Shown here one piece after another: positions 35,801 to 44,397 of a DNA stretch of 64,000 nucleotides. The stretch is from contig NC_133230.1 in the NCBI RefSeq assembly GCF_040436345.1, positions 17,122,197 through 17,186,196 of the forward strand, in the 5' to 3' direction. The stretch is from Pagrus major (lineage: Eukaryota; Chordata; Actinopteri; Spariformes; Sparidae). How positions within the stretch are numbered: position 1 is the first letter of the stretch; every line of letters begins with the position of its first letter. The notes beneath the pieces were generated by a model, which saw only the letters and a program-made list of their open reading frames with translations, was not told where the DNA came from and ran no database searches. The translations under genes and the position numbers were made by a program.

Positions 35801-38643
35801 GAGTCATGGTTACATCACACGTCAGCCAAAATGTTAACAGCTTTCTTTTCTGGTTGTTTTCATACCTTCCTCATCAGAAAAATAGCGAACAACTCCATCT
35901 TTTGCGTGCGATATTTCCTCAGCAGCGTAAGTGGCAACAGACGTGGGGTCACTTAAATCAGGTGCACATTCTAGAAGACCAGAAATAAGATGTTAGATGT
36001 CTAAAAAACATGTATGCATGCACTCTTCTGTATCTCTTATGTACCTTGAAACTTATTGAGCAGACTGGAAACTTCATCATAAGCGTCATTTACTGCTCCA
36101 ACAGGGTCTGTGATGATTTGCTGAATGTCTGAGAACAATAAAAGATATATTGGTAATTATGCATGTCTGGTGACTGAAGTCAAAAAAAGGTGCATTTTCA
36201 GGTATGTGTGACCTACCAGGGACTGTTTTGTACTCCACAAAGTCAAACATCACCACTCCCACCGTCACCCAGGACAGGAGGGCAGCCAGAGCTATCAGCA
36301 GCTCTGCAGACATCTTCAGCTTCCCAAGCAGCCCCAGACCTTTGGACCTGAGGGAGCTCGCCTGTGGTGCCACCACTCCATTGGACCCAGTGGCTAAAGA
36401 TGGATGAGTAAAGATATTAAAGTCACTCTGAAAAATCAACCATGTCCCTGTTTTGCTCTAACTTTTGCTTCTGTTACATGAAGATGTCTGGTTTGAACTT
36501 TTACAGTAAGTTACGTAATATAATTGGTATAATTGGCCTCATTGTCAGTCTACATAACACTCAATTGTGCAGATCGTAATATCAGATTACAGTGGTATGA
36601 AAAAAATTACATAGTTTGTCTGCCAGAGGGCGCTGACGTGTTGTATGTCAGTACAGATCTTGATCACAATTTTAATAATCATATTACAGGGTTTCCCTAT
36701 AAAAAAAAAAAGTTAGGTTATGTGTTTTTGTAAAGAAATAACATTGGCTGCTAAAATGTTATCAGATTTGATTACAATTTGGACGGAAATAAAGTTTTTG
36801 AGCAACGCCTTTTGGCTTGATACCTTGTTTTGTTCCTTTGCATGCCGATGGAAGGACAAACATGTCCGCCAGTGATTACGCACATATTCCTACATCATTA
36901 TATCAATAAAGGCATAAAGGGAGAAGAAGTAGACTGACAGGAAGTAAACATTGGTGTAGACAGGGCAGTTTTCAAAATTTTAAGAACAATGCATTTTAAT
37001 GTTAGTTAGACCTCAAAGATTCACTGTCAGTGTGTTTTAGTTAAAATAGTTTAATGTAAAGAAAACACAGAGCACCTTTAAATTGGCGATATAGTTCAGT
37101 CAGTGATAAATAATGACATACAACCATCTTTAAAAACTTATCAGCTGGAGTTCCTTTTATATATTTTTACCTTGAAGACAGTATCTTGTTCCAGTCTCAT
37201 CATACACACTGCAGCTAAAACAAGACAGGTGAAGGCTATTTCCTCTGTGATAAAAAGGATTGAAACAAGGCCTTAGCCATGGAGTCAACATTGGGGGGTG
37301 ACCACATCGGTTGGAGTCTGGGGGTCTCCCCCACCAAGAAAAGTGCCATTCTAAAATATTCACAGAAATCCATGAAACACATTTTTTCTTTGTTCATTCA
37401 CTAATGAAAAGAAAGTATGCTACCTAGCTAATGCTCCAACAAGAATTTATGTTATTTATTTTTCATTTTATATTATTTTTATTATAATTATTTTAGCCGA
37501 TAAACAGCTCAGACAAACCACATACAGAACTTCAGTACACTGGAATAGAACCAGCAGTAATACTGTAATAATCATAATTTGTTTAGTTAAGTTATGGTTT
37601 TACTTACATGTGCTAATGAGTATTCAGGGTGGTGGTGTGTGGTTTCTTCTCAAGGCATAGCAATTTTTTTATTTAGCCTATATTTTTGCATTAATATATT
37701 TAAGGAGGGGGATGTCCCCCACAATGTATATCATAATTACAGCCCTGGATTCAAACATGACACAGTGAAGATAGTATGTCTGATCTTTGCCTTCATCAAA
37801 TGGCAACCTCTTCCCTTGTGTTGCATCGACACGTAAGCTTTAGGATTATGTTGACTAGAAGACACTGATTAAGATCGTATCCTAATCAACATAAACCTAT
37901 CTGACATTTCAGCTGGAAATATCTGACATTCTCATTTAGGTCATCCAAACATATATGCGCATGATTCCCACCTGTTTAGTACAGTGTAAAGTCTTGATGG
38001 TATTTAAAACCTTATCCTAACCATCGTCAACTAATTAAGTAAGAGTGCACCAATGCTGCTGTTCTTTCCAAAGTGTTACAGATACCTTCTAACTGCGAAT
38101 GAACTCTGTGCATGCCCGAATCATGATTCACTTCCTCATATACAAGTGCTGGGTTATGAAAACTAAAAACTGTCCCCACAGTCAGCTGAGTTATTCAGGA
38201 TGGACATATGGTGTCAGTGTTTCATCACAAATTTATACTGAATCTGACTGAAACCGCCTGTTGCTGCTGTTTTTATTCACTAAGCCCCATAAGATTCACT
38301 AAAGAAATATTTATTTGTCAAATATTACTTGTTTGAGCAGCACGCATAACAAGTAGCCTTATTTTTAGATGGTAAGGACAGAAAGTTGTTGAAAAACCAG
38401 AGGTCAGCCCCAGCAGCAGTCATGTCTGTCACAGGACAGCGATACTAATACTCTGGCTACATGATATCCTGTATTTATAGCAACCAACTTTCAACACATT
38501 TTCCTAAGAGGACACACAGCATCATAACATCGCAGTTTCTTTATTACAAAGCATATATGACTTGGGCTTTCTGTGTTGTATCAAGCAGTAAAGGTTAATA
38601 ATTGTAGGCCCGGTGCAGGTGTAACAGTCCTACCTTCAGCCAT
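14745..38643 (-). CDS. trdn: Triadin, greatly expanded (about 46 coding exons)
   Basis: Single-pass protein of junctional sarcoplasmic reticulum that links the ryanodine receptor to calsequestrin through luminal Lys/Glu (KEKE) stretches. I join exons from 38643 down to 14745 into one frame of 8535 nt (2844 residues). Every internal exon is a multiple of 3 with phase-1 borders. Support for triadin: a short cytoplasmic start; one span ending MFDFVEYK, like human MFDLVDYK; DP-type membrane-proximal helices; a long KEKE lumen; a C-terminal tail containing YFQCFFVDED and QFPFYAFSP, like human FFQCVYLDGYNG and FQFPFTP; and the neighbour fabp7, as on human 6q22. Human triadin is about 730 residues, so this is nearly four-fold larger. 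Isoforms that skip exons are expected; the all-exon product is a maximum, not an observed protein. An alternative view is that the part below 31.4 kb is transcribed separately from its own first exon. Confidence 0.85.
14952..22692 (-). CDS. trdn: trdn luminal KP-rich exons (28 small exons)
   Basis: Coding exons, 3' to 5' in the gene: 14952-14984, 15077-15112, 15219-15260, 15910-15954, 16059-16100, 16238-16285, 17180-17227, 18140-18172, 18350-18394, 18759-18806, 18911-18958, 19051-19083, 19332-19370, 19455-19502, 19709-19756, 19874-19942, 20026-20067, 20145-20192, 20289-20336, 20447-20515, 20609-20659, 20783-20821, 21184-21249, 21367-21417, 21634-21729, 22037-22102, 22398-22448, 22606-22692. 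All are 33-96 nt, multiples of 3, with phase-1 borders, and many are 48 nt. Typical products are PKEKVKPAPTKK and SKEKPKPVLAQR. This matches mammalian triadin, whose lumen is built from many tiny KEKE exons. Splice sites are mostly canonical; 18140-18172 (TTGAG acceptor), 19455-19502 (CGAAG) and 20783-20821 (AAAAG) have weak acceptors and may be skipped. Confidence 0.8.
16915..16946 (-). pseudogene. trdn: Probable decayed trdn exon (32 nt, out of phase)
   Basis: The stretch reads like a sister of exon 18140-18172: both contain GAAAAG-CC-AAACCAGTC and end just before GTAC on the minus strand. Between its AG and GT signals this copy is 32 nt instead of 33. Used from a phase-1 exon it shifts the frame and meets TGA after about eight codons. 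I therefore leave it out of the coding sequence. It may be skipped, or serve as a poison exon. Confidence 0.55.
21184..22692 (-). repeat. trdn: Tandem duplication of a three-exon block in trdn
   Basis: Exons 22606-22692, 22398-22448 and 22037-22102 are repeated in order as 21634-21729, 21367-21417 and 21184-21249. The encoded pairs are close: DEPKKTVK in both or nearly so, KAKAEPAKK shared, and VAAPKEPKKEPKEK against VAAPKEPKKEPKQK. Introns match too: the stretch around 21889-21975 resembles 21068-21165, and the sequence just 5' of each third exon donor is alike. The corresponding distances are roughly 0.85-1.0 kb. Confidence 0.85.
22809..26858 (-). CDS. trdn: trdn giant KEKE exon (4050 nt)
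   Basis: One uninterrupted exon of exactly 1350 codons, acceptor AACTTTTAG at its 5' end (26858) and donor GACAG/GTATGC at its 3' end (22809), phase 1 at both borders. It starts EEPKPSKDKKAEQTPKELEE, runs through about 130 decapeptides of the form EVKKP(L/S/I/T/P)KEEK, and ends with EPVKRKEDKTG. No hydrophobic stretch, cysteine or folded domain is visible; the product should be an extended, highly charged, intrinsically disordered rod. In mammals triadin KEKE stretches bind calsequestrin in the SR lumen, so the likely role is a greatly enlarged calsequestrin-binding or spacer arm; that is inference. The intact frame over 4 kb argues that it is translated and under selection. Confidence 0.88.
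22911..26808 (-). repeat. trdn: Coding minisatellite, about 130 copies of a 30-nt unit
   Basis: On the plus strand the unit is close to TTTCTTGACTTCTTTCTCTT plus CTTTGAGAGG or CTTTGGATGG. From about 23641 to 26820 copies stay in perfect 30-nt register apart from a few 27-nt units, e.g. near 23620-23650 and 23950-23970. Higher-order copies are visible: a 150-nt module at 24931, 25081 and 25231; larger modules starting at the GTTACC variants near 23884, 24181 and 24541 (297 and 360 nt apart). The gene-5' half is dominated by KKPLKEE and KKPSKEE units; the gene-3' half contains KAPSKEE, KTPPKEE and KKPIKEE variants. The array grew by local multi-unit duplications. Confidence 0.95.
27196..27336 (-). 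CDS. trdn: trdn luminal Lys/Glu-rich exon
   Basis: 141 nt, phase 1 to phase 1, acceptor TTTACAG and donor GTAATT. It encodes DLKAAETEKEEKKEKEAKHE and onward to KKQQRLKG. Charged, without repeats of the neighbouring giant exon. It sits between the 60-nt exon at 27506-27565 and the giant exon and keeps the frame open. Confidence 0.8.
27506..27565 (-). CDS. trdn: trdn short exon
   Basis: 60 nt (20 codons), phase 1 to phase 1, acceptor ACTTTAG and donor GTAATG, encoding VLKEAKERHAIKEVKDAIMK. It is amphipathic and could continue a helix. It connects the acidic exon with the Lys/Glu-rich exons. Confidence 0.75.
27566..29606 (-). other. trdn intron, about 2 kb
   Basis: No coding exon found. Near 28774-28835 there are donor-like signals on both strands: minus AAACAGAG/GTAATG and plus GGAGCAG/GTGAGT. 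They could mark a small unannotated exon or be chance. The rest is AT-rich and unremarkable. Confidence 0.4.
29607..31061 (-). CDS. trdn: trdn acidic exon (1455 nt, Glu/Asp-rich, internal repeats)
   Basis: 485 codons, phase 1 to phase 1, acceptor CACTAG and donor AAAG/GTACAA. The product is extremely acidic, with long Glu runs and about six imperfect repeats of 27-36 residues, each marked by EEVLVH or DEVLVH and a following ETKT-like motif (roughly 30210-30735). It ends with a basic patch, KRKRKVHIPHERLRRLGSR. Mammalian triadin and the related junctin have a short acidic segment after the membrane span, so I read this as a vastly enlarged version. Acidic luminal stretches can bind calcium with low affinity; whether this one does is inference. 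It can follow either the exon at 33218-33244 or the ATG exon at 31169-31361; both end in phase 1. Confidence 0.75.
31169..31361 (-). CDS. Candidate alternative first exon (MREGEG...), within trdn
   Basis: ATG at 31361-31359 opens 64 codons plus one base (donor GATGATG/GTATTC), giving MREGEGRIKKVTWVDDTVTE and then an Ala-rich, acidic stretch. It joins in frame to the acidic exon at 29607-31061. Upstream AG sites would splice in only in phase 0, so it does not fit as an internal exon of the phase-1 trdn chain. I infer a transcript start here that would give a triadin-like product without a membrane span or signal peptide, or else a separate gene sharing the downstream exons. The start-codon context (AAAAATGC) is moderate. 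I do not recognise the N-terminal sequence. Confidence 0.5.
31362..33217 (-). other. trdn intron, or upstream region of the alternative first exon
   Basis: About 1.9 kb without a supportable coding exon. A short stretch at about 31535-31600 (GGTGAAACGTCTTCAAGAAA and flanks) resembles the tail of a dispersed fish repeat I recognise. At 32712-32756 a 15-nt motif, ATCCAGATACAAACA, is tandemly repeated about three times. If a promoter for the 31361 ATG exists it should lie in this stretch. Confidence 0.4.
33218..33536 (-). CDS. trdn: trdn exons 11-13, short Pro-rich linkers
   Basis: Three tiny exons: 33492-33536 (45 nt, GEPAATPVVHIVTEK), 33352-33399 (48 nt, DEIVAPVPDIKLVQRK) and 33218-33244 (27 nt, GEFLPPLEK). 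All are phase 1 to phase 1 with good AG and GT signals. They form a Pro/Val-containing linker between the DP helix modules and the charged part. Being so small they are easy to miss in automatic prediction; the consistent phase and the shared ending in EK or RK before the donor support them. Confidence 0.7.
33651..34113 (-). CDS. trdn: trdn exons 9-10, two 120-nt DP helix modules
   Basis: Exons 33994-34113 and 33651-33770 are both exactly 120 nt, phase 1 to phase 1. They encode related 40-residue segments: FSPMSALKRTAEI ending SSMLIGEQ, and IDPMKVVEDAILEM ending SSMLVGDQ. Both keep the (D/S)P plus helix pattern of the upstream tandem modules but lack their cysteine, suggesting an older duplicate pair. 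Confidence 0.8.
34126..34560. repeat. Dispersed repeat, fish 'aagtacaagtacctc' family, in trdn intron
   Basis: The stretch has AAGTAAAAGTACTG near its start and GTGGAGTAGAAGTATTAAGT, then AAGTACAAGTACCTC, near its end. I recognise these motifs as a common teleost dispersed element. A second copy in the other orientation lies at about 42585-42860 (motif CTTCTACTCCACTACATTT). No coding capacity seen. Confidence 0.6.
34648..35786 (-). CDS. trdn: trdn exons 5-8, four tandem copies of a Cys-containing DP module
   Basis: Exons 35631-35786 (156 nt), 35284-35427 (144), 35045-35188 (144) and 34648-34791 (144) encode the same module: (V/I/M)DPVV(I/V)GR, then F..(T/I)N(D/E), then a helix with GYIQDVLCAI in three copies and GSFRDTLCAI in the first, ending in a D..L helix before the donor. 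Introns between copies are short (203, 95 and 253 nt). Each copy carries one cysteine at the same place. The module sits just after the membrane span, on the luminal side. The first copy has 12 extra nt and has diverged most; the other three are very similar, so duplication was recent. Confidence 0.9.
35866..36128 (-). CDS. trdn: trdn exons 3-4, membrane-proximal DP modules
   Basis: Exon 36045-36128 (84 nt) encodes DIQQIITDPVGAVNDAYDEV and SSLLNKFQ. It matches the human triadin segment that starts SDPLKLVRDAMEE, just after the membrane span. Exon 35866-35970 (105 nt) encodes ECAPDLSDPTSVATYAAEEI and a following helix ending FSDEE. Both are phase 1 to phase 1. They begin the run of eight DP-containing exons. 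Confidence 0.85.
36217..36393 (-). CDS. trdn: trdn exon 2, membrane span
   Basis: 177 nt, acceptor TTTAG and donor CCTG/GTAGGT, phase 1 to phase 1. With exon 1 it gives a cytoplasmic N-terminus of about 30 residues, MAEATGSNGVVAPQASSLRS then a Lys/Gly segment, followed by a single span of about 25 residues (SAELLIALAALLSWVTVGVV then MFDFV) and EYKTVP. The WVTVGVVMFDFVEYK edge matches human triadin SAVAIVMFDLVDYK. Positive charge on the N-terminal side predicts a cytosolic N-terminus and luminal C-terminus, as known for triadin. Confidence 0.92.
36394..38633 (-). other. trdn intron 1
   Basis: About 2.2 kb, AT-rich, no supportable exon on either strand. Open frames at 36533-36733, 37594-37836 and others are short and unlike known proteins. 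Confidence 0.5.
38634..38643 (-). CDS. trdn: trdn exon 1, start codon
   Basis: Ten coding nt: ATG GCT GAA G, then donor GTAGGA. The ATG (38643-38641) has a strong Kozak context, CCACCATGG. Joined to 36393 it gives M-A-E-A-T-G-S-N-G in frame with the membrane-span exon; the ORF upstream of that exon has no comparable start. A 10-nt coding first exon is beyond what an ORF finder can see. Confidence 0.75.
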
Positions 38644-39660
38644 GGTGGTATGGAGACAATTTCAGGTATTATCCTTTGAGTTGGGGGCAAAGCCTCCTCA
38701 TGCAGAAGTGAATGGAAAATCACAGATTTGTTATGAACCCAATCAGCATCGACTTGTCAGTAAAAACAAAAATGTCCCAGTTATTCAGTTATTCCATTTC
38801 CACTTGGTGATCACAGTCTTGTTCCGTTCATCATGTAATCCACAGGTTGAACTCCTCCAAGGTTTAAAAAAAATGAAGAAAATGGAAAAATCAAACATAA
38901 AGTTTCACAGGTGTTGGGGAATTTGGAGCTGCCAGTGTGGCAGCATTGCAGCGGGGGATCTAGGGGCCAAAGCAAAGCAACGCAGGGAAGGGGAAGGAAA
39001 GCACCAGGCTAAGCACAGGGCTGGGTAAGGTTAGGGGGGAATGGACAGAATATTCCACCCAGTGTTATTGGTGCCTCACATGGGTATAGGTCAGAGCATA
39101 GCACAGGGGGGGCTTCTAGGTAACTTTATCCCCCAGAAGGCCCGGGTTATTCTTAGCTGGAGCTCTGCGGACCAGTAGCTCTGGCAGGCCTTTTTTGGCG
39201 GTTGAAGGGGTGTGTGTAAGATCAGTTGGCTGAACTGGGCGCCCTTACTGGTGCTGCCCACTAAACTGGAACAAATCAGGTGCCCACGATGAGGAACGGA
39301 CAACACACAGCTGGAAACATTACGCTTAAACATTGTCGGCCTCTTCCTCCTGCTGCTGCTGGTGCTTATGCGATTTATTTTTTTTCAGGGGGTTTCATTA
39401 CTCATCATTTTCTTTTTATGTGCACACATTTGCTCATATGTGACAGCTAAATAAACACATTTCCAAAATTACAAACTGCCTCACCAATGAACCACAAACA
39501 GGTCCAGCATGTGTATTAAAAGAGCGTCATTTTGTGACCCTTTTAGCAACCTGCAAGAGCATACATGTATTCAGTTTGTCTTTTTTACTGCAGACATTGC
39601 CATCCCCAGAGTCACTCCACTAGCTTGAATGCGGTCTGTACAGTTACACAAAGAAAAAGG
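38644..39660. other. Spacer between trdn start and traf3ip2 3' end
   Basis: About 1 kb. The first part should hold the trdn 5' UTR and promoter; I see no convincing TATA box. The 151-codon plus-strand frame at 38573-39028 overlaps the trdn start and resembles nothing known. Confidence 0.45.
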
Positions 39661-39666
39661 TTTATT
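39661..39666 (-). other. traf3ip2: Poly(A) signal of traf3ip2
   Basis: AATAAA on the minus strand (TTTATT on plus), about 106 nt after the traf3ip2 stop codon. Confidence 0.65.
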
Positions 39667-39771
39667 CAAACAACTGAGAAACATCTATACATTAGATACA
39701 ACACATCCTAAAACATGCACAATACTACAATCATCAAAAACATACACACACATGCACTAACAGCCGTGTCT

Positions 39772-42700
39772 TTACAGTGTAGCTGCAGAGCTGGGGGTCA
39801 CAGGCCTGATGATGAGGGTGAGCTCCATAGGTACAGGAGGGGGAACATATCGCTCCTCCCTCAGGAGCCGCAGCAGTAAATCCTCAGTGTCCCGGGGCCA
39901 ACGGTAAACACGTGTGTTCTGGAGCCAGCATGGGACGTGCTTCTGCAAATATATATATATATATAAACGGAGAACAGAGGAAGAAAAAGGTGGGAAAAAT
40001 TTGAATACACATGCTAAAAAAATGCTTTGTTATTTAATTAAAGTTCTTTCTGACCTGGGATGCATTGAGGAAGAGAACTGGTATGAATCTGAAATTCAAG
40101 CTGCCTTGCTGGATGAATTCATTCTGCATCTGGCAAAGTTATATTAAAAAATTTGAGCACATATTAAAAGTTATTTTCAGTGATGTCTCATTTAAACAAA
40201 AAATGGCAAACAGGCTCTCACCATGGTGTGAATGTATCTAGTGTGCAGACCATGTCTGTCCACTGTAGAGCCTTCAATGTCTGCCTTGTACTTTTCACTG
40301 ATGGCGATGATAATCAGGGTTGAAGGCTGTTAAAAAAAAAGTACATTTAAGACACATTCACACACAATGCCTGAAAAGACGACTTCAATACAAAAGTTTA
40401 AAGCTAAAAACAGACATAAAAGAGAGAATCTGGAACTTTTATTCAACTATTAAAGCCACATTTAGTCAGAGTCTGTCTTTAAAATCATAATTTTTTATCT
40501 AGTAACACTTCTGTACTTACACAGACTTTATGTGATAATATAGCAACAGCAATGCACAAGTCTGTGTTTTAACAGCCTTATTAACTTACATCTTTCAGGT
40601 GACTGTCCTCCCACTTGTTGATATCCATGCGTCTGATGGGGTTGTCAAATAAGTCAATCTGTGAATTTAAAGTTCAGGGCTGTAAGTGAAATGTCAAATG
40701 AGTTTTTTTTCTTTTTTTTTTCTAATTATCTGACTTCGGTTAAAGAGCAAGTCACTTACAGCTGTTCGAAATCCTTGCTTTGTGAGGAAGTCCACGAAGG
40801 GGATTATCTCTGAAGAAGCATCCGAGGAATAAGTTATAAAAACATTTCCTGAGAAGAGAGGAGATCATAAATCAAAATAAATCCCCAAATTTCTCATTGT
40901 ACATCAGTAAATCACACTAAATTTCCAGAAAAATTATAATTTTAGTTGTAACACTGAGTTTTTGTTGAGGCTGTACTGAAATGTGTTCTCTGTGGTGGGT
41001 TTAAGTTTGCACTGAATGTCACTGAAAACTGTTTCTTGTATTTTGTCCTTGTACCGATTTACGGTACAAGACACAAATGACAATTTATGTAATCCTGTCT
41101 CTTTAATGCCCCCCCTCCTGGAAATCCAAGTCTGCTCTGATTGGCAGGCGCTTACAGACCTGAGCAGGCCACGCCCATCATGTTTATGCAACTGTGCTTG
41201 TGTTTTTATAACCAGGGCACTGGCTGAGGGCCATGACTGTGACGTTATACCTTTATGTAACTTTTGATAGCTTGTTCGAAGGCATAGTTTAAATTCTATG
41301 TGGACTGAGCTTATTTAATATAACACCTCGACCTACTTTACGATCAACATACATGTAAGTCTCACTAACAATAGTTAATTTTTTTTAAATAAACAAAAAA
41401 ATTAACTAAATAAACTTTTCTTCTTTAAAAAACATTGATCTTTTAGGTTTAGAAATAAAAAAAAATACCATTATAAAGACCTAAATTTTGAAATGCTCAT
41501 AGTGAACTGTGAACCTGATTTCTTCTTTATTTGGGTGCTTGAAAATTAAATGGTTGTAATTGAAAATATTCAATTATTAAGTTTATATTATTTAGTTTAG
41601 TTTATTTATTTTAGGAGGATTATTGCAAAAAATGTGGGTGTATCGGACAAGATATTGATATCTGAATTTCTCACAGCCTAATATCAGCATCAGCTCCATA
41701 ACTTAGCGTCTTGTCGTGACTGTATCATAATAAGCCTAATTGCCAACAGAAACTACATCCTGCATAATTACCTGTTCTGCTAACACGACTTACTTTGCTT
41801 ACATATGAAGCAAGTTGCCAAAATAAGACATGAGCACCTCCTTTTAAATGAGAGGACTCACGGCACACATCAGGCAGACTGATGGTTCTTCTCTTCTCAT
41901 GAGGATGCGAGACGGACGCCTCTGCTCCCGCCGAGGTCAGGTTCATCACGCTGACCTGTGACATGCCCTCCACAGGGGGGGCGTAGAACTGAGGCACATT
42001 CACCGAGACGCTTCCCTGAGCCAGGCTGTCATTCATGAAGTTTTCATGATGTCGAAGCCTGAAGCAGCGAGAAAGAAAAATAAACAAAGGGTTGTGTTTA
42101 ATCATGCTGACATGTGATGGCTCCATCTAATATGCAAAGTACATACTGCCGCAGCACCTGGCGCACTGCTTTTTTAACATAAACATTAACAGTGTGGCTT
42201 GGGGGAACTTTGTGTAAAGCTGCGTCAGGTTATTTGCTCTTTATACCTGTTTTGGGGGTTCTCCCAGGGTCTTCTGTCCTGGCAGGGTGCAGAGTGATGA
42301 CATGGAGGGGGTGGGGGGTATCTATTGACTGGATTGAAGTTGTACTGCCCTTCTCCTGCAGAGCGATAACACCTTGCATCCATAGTATGATGAAGGTCTG
42401 TGGATATAGATATAGAACATTTCTTTGTGACAGAATAACAAAGCAGAAAATGTCTAAAAAAGCCAAAGGATAGAGAACAGGAGGTTGCCAGCTCAAATAC
42501 ATATGGGTTTAATTGGTCAACTAAATCAAAAATCAGGTTTTTTGCATAATAATAAAAATAAAACTGCTGCTAATGACAGCGGTGTAAAGCAACTAAGCAT
42601 TCACTCAAGTACTGTAAAGTTTTAGCTACATGTGCTTTGCTTGAGTGTGCCCATTTTCTGTGACGCAGAAAGAATTCACATTTTACAGGCAAAATATTTG

Positions 42701-44084
42701 ACACAAACTGATCAAAATATAATAAGGTAAAAGGTTAAAATACCCAACAGCAGTGAAGGAATGTAATTAAGTACTAGAGTATACTTATACTTCTACTCCA
42801 CTACATTTTTGAGACAAATATTGTGCTTTTGATTGCATGATTGCATGACGCATCAAAGTAGCACTTTTTTTGTAATCAGATTTTTAAAAAACACTGATCG
42901 TCAAAGTAATTGATAATCAGAAAAGTTCTGATTATCCTGGGTCCAATAATCAGCCTTGACAATTATCAGTCGACTCATACTTTACAGTATATACATACAT
43001 GGAAATGAACACATCATTTACTTTTAATCGTACTTTTAAAATGTAAGTACACTAGGCTTTATTTTTTATCATTAATTATACACAATAGAAATGTCCTTAC
43101 CAAAGTTGTGCATGTACTGATGAGGAGGTAGAAAAGGATTGTAGTGCCACAACTCATCATCAGATCTTAACGGCAACGGAGGCTCAAGATCCTCCTCATC
43201 ACTCTCAAGCTGAACCCGAGAATTGTTTTCATCCTCACCCCTGAATATACAAAAATATTTATGTGTATAACCCTTTCAACAGAAAAGATAACTCTAGCAT
43301 GGGTATAATGATGCTGAAAGGACCATTAAATTTCAATTTCCATTCACATCCACATTCCAGAAATACAGAAAAAGAAAAATAACTCCAAATGTTTATTACC
43401 CATTGATCTGACGAACAAAAAATAAAATGTTCAACATGATCATTGAATTAAAGGTTTCAATTTTTCATTTTTTTTAATAAAAATTGAACTGGTGAGTGTT
43501 ACGTGTAGCCTGGTTCTAGGTTAAGTTACCGTTCAAAAAGGGATTGACAAAAGCATACACTGTCCTATTATTTTTCCCAGGGATTTTCACATTTAAAGAT
43601 AAGTCATTAAGTGGATATTACAGATACAGCTTTGACTCTATCTTGATTGATTTCCTATTTTAGTTCCTCACCTAGTTGTTCCTCTGTTTGCTGGCCTTGC
43701 TGCTCCACACTGGCTCGGTCCACAGTTCCAATAACAGCACTGACCTCTGGTGTCAGGCTCACTGGTTCCTGCGGGACAAAGGCCTTCTGGAGGTTGATGG
43801 CGAAGGTTAATCCAGGCAGGAGTCGCTCCTCTACCTTGTGGCTGTCTGAGCTGCATCAGCTCTTGTGCAGGCAGACCAATCTCTGTGTTCACTTGTCTGA
43901 TTTTGCACGGGCTTTTGTTGCAGAAATAATCTGCATCCAAGCAACAGCTTGGCATGAATGCATCATGATGTGGATTTGCATGAAATATTTGGTTTCCTTT
44001 AACTGCCGGGCTAAACGGTTGAGGGGAATTTTCTGATCTGGTAGTGGTGGGTTTCAGTTCTGGTACTTTTTCAGATTGCTCCAT
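39772..44084 (-). CDS. traf3ip2: TRAF3-interacting protein 2 (Act1/CIKS), SEFIR adaptor
   Basis: Cytosolic adaptor that binds IL-17 receptors through SEFIR-SEFIR contact and recruits TRAF6, activating NF-kB. Coding exons: 43672-44084, 43101-43240, 42247-42397, 41862-42058, 40760-40848, 40590-40658, 40222-40326, 40055-40129 and 39772-39942 (TAA 39774-39772), 1410 nt in one frame, 469 residues. The SEFIR domain starts at [20 protein letters not shown] (human Act1: [20 protein letters not shown]) and continues through [61 protein letters not shown] and the tail [30 protein letters not shown]. The Pro/Ser-rich N-terminal half is poorly conserved and the protein is shorter than human (574). I did not confidently find TRAF6-binding motifs. 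ATG 44084 lies in the first coding exon, after a separate untranslated exon. Neighbour fyn matches human 6q21. Confidence 0.94.
39947..39964. repeat. (AT)n run next to the traf3ip2 last-exon acceptor
   Basis: About nine AT dinucleotides directly before the acceptor TTTGCAG of the last coding exon (39942), replacing a normal polypyrimidine tract. Confidence 0.85.
42585..42860. repeat. Dispersed repeat, second copy of the 'CTCCACTACATTT' family, in traf3ip2 intron
   Basis: Contains CACTCAAGTACTGTAAAG and CTTATACTTCTACTCCACTA. It resembles, in inverse orientation, the element at 34126-34560. Borders are approximate. Confidence 0.55.
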
Positions 44085-44297
44085 CTTAACCAGGAGACTT
44101 CGGTAGAAGGCTGCAGTCCTGCAAAGAACAGACAGAAGCAGAAAACATGTTGTATTTGCAAGTTGGCAAAATGGTTACAATACAGTTGAACTAAGACATT
44201 TCTAATGTGCATATCGCAAGACAACATATTCTTACATAAAATGTCTTAGCAGAAAGAAGGGGACTCGGACTGTAAAGAAAGAGTAACAATAACCTAC

Positions 44298-44397
44298 CTG
44301 TTCTCTGCGGGATTCTTCACACTCCTGTGGGTGCAGAGGCTTGTGTGTGTTTCAGCCTGTTATATGCAAATTCTTCTCTGCTTCAGTTGCGCCCAAT
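44298..44397 (-). promoter_or_regulatory. traf3ip2: traf3ip2 untranslated first exon with TATA-like, octamer and CCAAT sites
   Basis: On the minus strand a good donor, GAACAG/GTAGGT, ends a noncoding exon at 44298; the next exon starts at 44118 (acceptor TTTGCAG) with the ATG at 44084. Upstream, ATATAA lies at 44365-44360, overlapped by the octamer ATTTGCAT (44371-44364), and an inverted CCAAT is at 44393-44397. A TATA at that place predicts a transcription start near 44335. The start is inferred; the donor is seen directly. Confidence 0.55.

Noticed and set aside
38573-39028. Plus-strand open frame of 151 codons overlapping the trdn start exon
   Set aside because: Unrecognisable product, rich in chance codons; it overlaps a well-supported trdn start on the other strand.
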